From contig RPFO01000080.1 in the NCBI GenBank assembly GCA_009746045.1, positions 1,325,420 through 1,361,907 on the forward strand: a DNA stretch of 36,488 bases. The letters run 5' to 3'. Position 1 is the stretch's first letter. Each line of letters opens with the position of its first letter. Under the pieces are notes generated by a model that saw only the letters and a list, made by a program, of their open reading frames with translations, made no database searches and was not told where the DNA came from. Source of the stretch: Mesostigma viride (lineage: Eukaryota; Streptophyta; Mesostigmatophyceae; Mesostigmatales; Mesostigmataceae). The position numbers and the translations under genes are program-made. This document shows, one piece after another, positions 34,457 through 36,488 of this stretch.

Positions 34457-34898
34457 TTTAATTAATTAAATTAAATTAAATTATAACATGTCTCCGTTGG
34501 GAGATCATGTAGCACATATTCCAGGTTGGATGGGTGGTGTGGAGGAAGCCGCGTAATCGAACTAACCTACCTCTAAGCTATATCTAGTCTAGAAAAGCCT
34601 ATCTACGCTACTCATCAAAACGGCTCCTCCTCTTGGGGGGAGGCGGCTTGCCCACAGGGGCTGGCGTGTGCGCCTTGACAATCTTCTTCCACTGCGTCTT
34701 GTCCTGCATGGCAGTCCAAAGACGGGAGAGAGAGTGGATGCGGTACTCAAACTGGGCTGGGACCACTAGGTCGTCCAGCAACATCTGGGTATAGGTCATG
34801 GCATGTTTCCCTACCCTTTTAGGAATGTTCTTGGGGCCAGGCCAGGTCAAAATATGCCGCCCTGGTTGGCCGAGCCGCTGGGGACCGGCCAGACCAAG
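34457..34898 (-). mobile_element. 5'-truncated LINE insertion with target duplications
   Basis: On the minus strand: the ORF2 C-terminus (GRHILTWPGPKNIPKRVGKH, AMTYTQMLLDDL, QDKTQWKKIVKAHTPAPVGK, stop near 34610), a 3' UTR, the stem-loop GATCTCCCAACGGAGAC and an AATTT/TTAATTAA tail. GGTCAACCTG flanks both ends, which is direct evidence for target-primed insertion with 5' truncation. It is the cleanest LINE insertion in the window. Confidence 0.9.
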
Positions 34899-34908
34899 GG
34901 TCAACCTG
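34899..34908. repeat. target-site duplication, right
   Basis: GGTCAACCTG, matching 34447-34456. The leading GG may belong to the LINE, so the duplication is 8-10 bp. Confidence 0.85.
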
Positions 34909-35048
34909 CCTACTTCGGCGATACTACAATATCGCGTAGGTCCGTGCGTAGTACTCAGTCAGGACTGCGCACTTAGGTCTAGTGGTGAGTCATCTTCTAT
35001 AGATTCAGCAATATCGGACATATTGGCACCCCTATCCGGTAAAGAGCC

Positions 35049-35388
35049 CTGCGCGACAACAGCGACCCCGCCCGCTACGCCCGCCTCAAAGCCGATTACC
35101 ACTCGGCCATCCGGCAGGCGACCAAGGAGCAGGAGGACCTTCATGTCCGCGAGTACTTCTCCCACCTCAAGGACCAGCACGGCAAGTACGCCTGGACCCG
35201 CCTGCGTCACGCCCAACGGCCCGCCGGCGGCGCGCAGCCGGCGCCGCGGACGCTCTCTGGCTCACCGCAGCAGCAGCTCGACCCGTGGTATTCCTCCCAG
35301 TCCCGGCTGCTCGGCGCCCCCCCGCCGCCTCCGCCGCTTGGCCCTCTGGCGGCCGCACGCCTGGCAGTAGCGCCTGCGGACGTCCCTG
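35049..35388 (+). pseudogene. LINE ORF2 fragment upstream of the RT
   Basis: Open frame with RYARLKADYHSAIRQATKEQ, EDLHVREYFSHLKDQHGKYA and WTRLRHAQRPAGG, then a proline-rich stretch. It resembles the linker between endonuclease and RT in LINE ORF2 proteins and the linker remnant near 12250-11800. It is cut at 35388 by the LTR. The base composition is strongly GC-rich, as for other ORF2 pieces here. Confidence 0.6.
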
Positions 35389-36110
35389 TGTAACGACTAA
35401 AAATGATCATCTGCATCACCCATAGTGCAAATATGAAAGATCTTTTACCTGGGTTGCTTTCTTGAGTTACAGATCTTCAAGTATCCGAGCAACGTTGAGA
35501 TGGAAATTCCACAGCACGTGATTTAGGGAATAACAACCCCTTGTAGACACAAAGACAAGCTTGGTATAGACGACCTCTGTGGAACTGAAGGTAGTCTATA
35601 GCCAAGGGGCTCTTATGGATGGACAACAAAGACAAGCTTTATTATACCATGATGAATCAAAACCAACGTCGCAACAATGGCGACCCCACGTCCTTGATAT
35701 CGACGTGCTAATTGTCGAACTTGCTTCAACCTTAGCCTGAAGAGAACCAATCAGAATCATGGAATTCTAGACAAGATCTTCGTATCCATCCTAGTCACAC
35801 AAAACAGAACAACACCACACACAGCCCGGCAGAATCTGTCCATGAGATCCTGAATCTGTAGTAAGCACTAAAGTCCCAAAGGAGCATTTAAGACTCAATA
35901 GTACCGACCAACAAACTATAACCCCACGTGGATCAGGCCACGACCAATGAGGGCTCCTACCAGTCGGTTGACAAAGTACTACCAGCTCCAGGTTACTACC
36001 GCCGTCTTAGAAACCTCATAACTTTCTCAATACTGATCCAAAAGTCCTCAAATAAGCCAAACATTCACAAAACAAAGGATGTAACAACAAAGTCATTTTT
36101 GGTTGTTACA
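35389..36110 (-). mobile_element. LTR of a Copia-like retrotransposon (3' LTR)
   Basis: Bounded by TGTAAC at 35389 and GTTACA at 36110, the usual TG...CA ends extended. Next to 36110 lies a polypurine tract on the minus strand, so this is the 3' LTR of an element reading leftward. The ends share about 17 of 20 bases in inverted orientation (TGTAACGACTAAAAATGA and TGTAACAACCAAAAATGA). The partner LTR lies outside the window. It interrupts the LINE ORF2 fragment. Confidence 0.72.
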
Positions 36111-36128
36111 TATCTCCCCCTCAAAACT
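36111..36128 (-). promoter_or_regulatory. polypurine tract of the LTR retrotransposon
   Basis: The minus strand reads TTTTGAGGGGGAGATA immediately before TGTAACAACC. A GGGGGAGA tract directly before the 3' LTR is typical of plant Copia elements, where it primes plus-strand DNA synthesis. Confidence 0.75.
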
Positions 36129-36488
36129 GGACCTACCAGGTCCAACAGCCAAACACTTGAAGGCAGAGTGACATTGAACAGAAATCCACCATCTCTTGGG
36201 AAAAGCAGATGGGTTTTTACATCCCTGGAAATAGGGCCTCCTATCTCATAAACATCTAGTCACAGGTGCTTACAGCAGACAAGTAACTTCCTTATCTACT
36301 AAAAACTCAGATAAACACAGCAATAATGAAAGTTCTTCCATTTCACAGCATTCTGGAACCTGGAACTCTGGACTGGAACATCAGAACTGGACTGGAGCTC
36401 CCCCATCATCCATCCTGGAATCCCCCCCTCACACCACAATCCAAAGCACCTTCCATGCTCTTCCATCATCCTCGATCCCCCCACCGTC
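36129..36488 (-). mobile_element. internal 3' end of the LTR retrotransposon
   Basis: Noncoding-looking sequence between the end of the polyprotein (outside the window) and the polypurine tract. GACCTGGTAGGTCC at 36129-36142 (read on the minus strand) is a small palindrome beside the tract. No polyprotein domain is visible. Confidence 0.55.

Overview
This is a eukaryotic nuclear window, most likely from the green lineage (a green alga or an early-diverging plant). The basis is GT-AG introns, a Raf/TKL-type kinase split into small exons, a plant-like SUMO, LINE copies with L1-type ORF1, and a Copia-style polypurine tract next to an LTR. The species cannot be named from the sequence. Three genes are well or fairly well supported: the C-terminal two thirds of a TKL protein kinase (983-5618, +), a small two-pass membrane protein (19986-20333, -) and a SUMO (29585-29923, +). 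Two further spliced genes of unknown function are proposed with low to moderate confidence (21286-22132 and 22292-24226, both +).

Layout. 1-5618: kinase gene whose introns hold decayed copies of the adjoining exon edges, minisatellites and long microsatellites. 5619-7040: nothing recognised. 7041-18490: a retroelement graveyard holding a LINE tail grown into a GGAT/GGAC microsatellite, a 653-bp foldback element, an ORF1-only LINE copy (+), a decayed reverse-transcriptase ORF2 (-), two 3' ends of an element with an R2-like zinc finger and endonuclease-like domain (+), a second ORF1 copy (-) and a chimeric LINE (-). 18490-19985: nothing recognised. 20726-28964: an 8.2-kb segment bounded by two identical 202-bp inverted repeats; it carries the two unknown spliced genes, a 21-bp minisatellite, a GCAC microsatellite and a 1.1-kb 8-bp tandem array. 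28984-29113: a hairpin, then the SUMO gene. 31040-36488: more LINE derivatives, one with clear target-site duplications, an ORF2 fragment cut by an LTR retrotransposon, and that retrotransposon's 3' LTR and internal 3' end running off the window.

The main unusual signals are: (1) repeated exon-edge copies at 93-127 bp spacing beside six kinase splice sites; (2) a 61-bp sequence found in two unrelated contexts, once with an 8-bp target duplication, and a 10-12 bp motif ending it that recurs at other junctions; (3) LINE ends sharing a covarying small stem-loop followed by a TTAA-type tail, with elements repeatedly meeting tail to tail; (4) ORF1-only and deletion-derived LINE forms; (5) a kinase with a C-terminal CaaX box.
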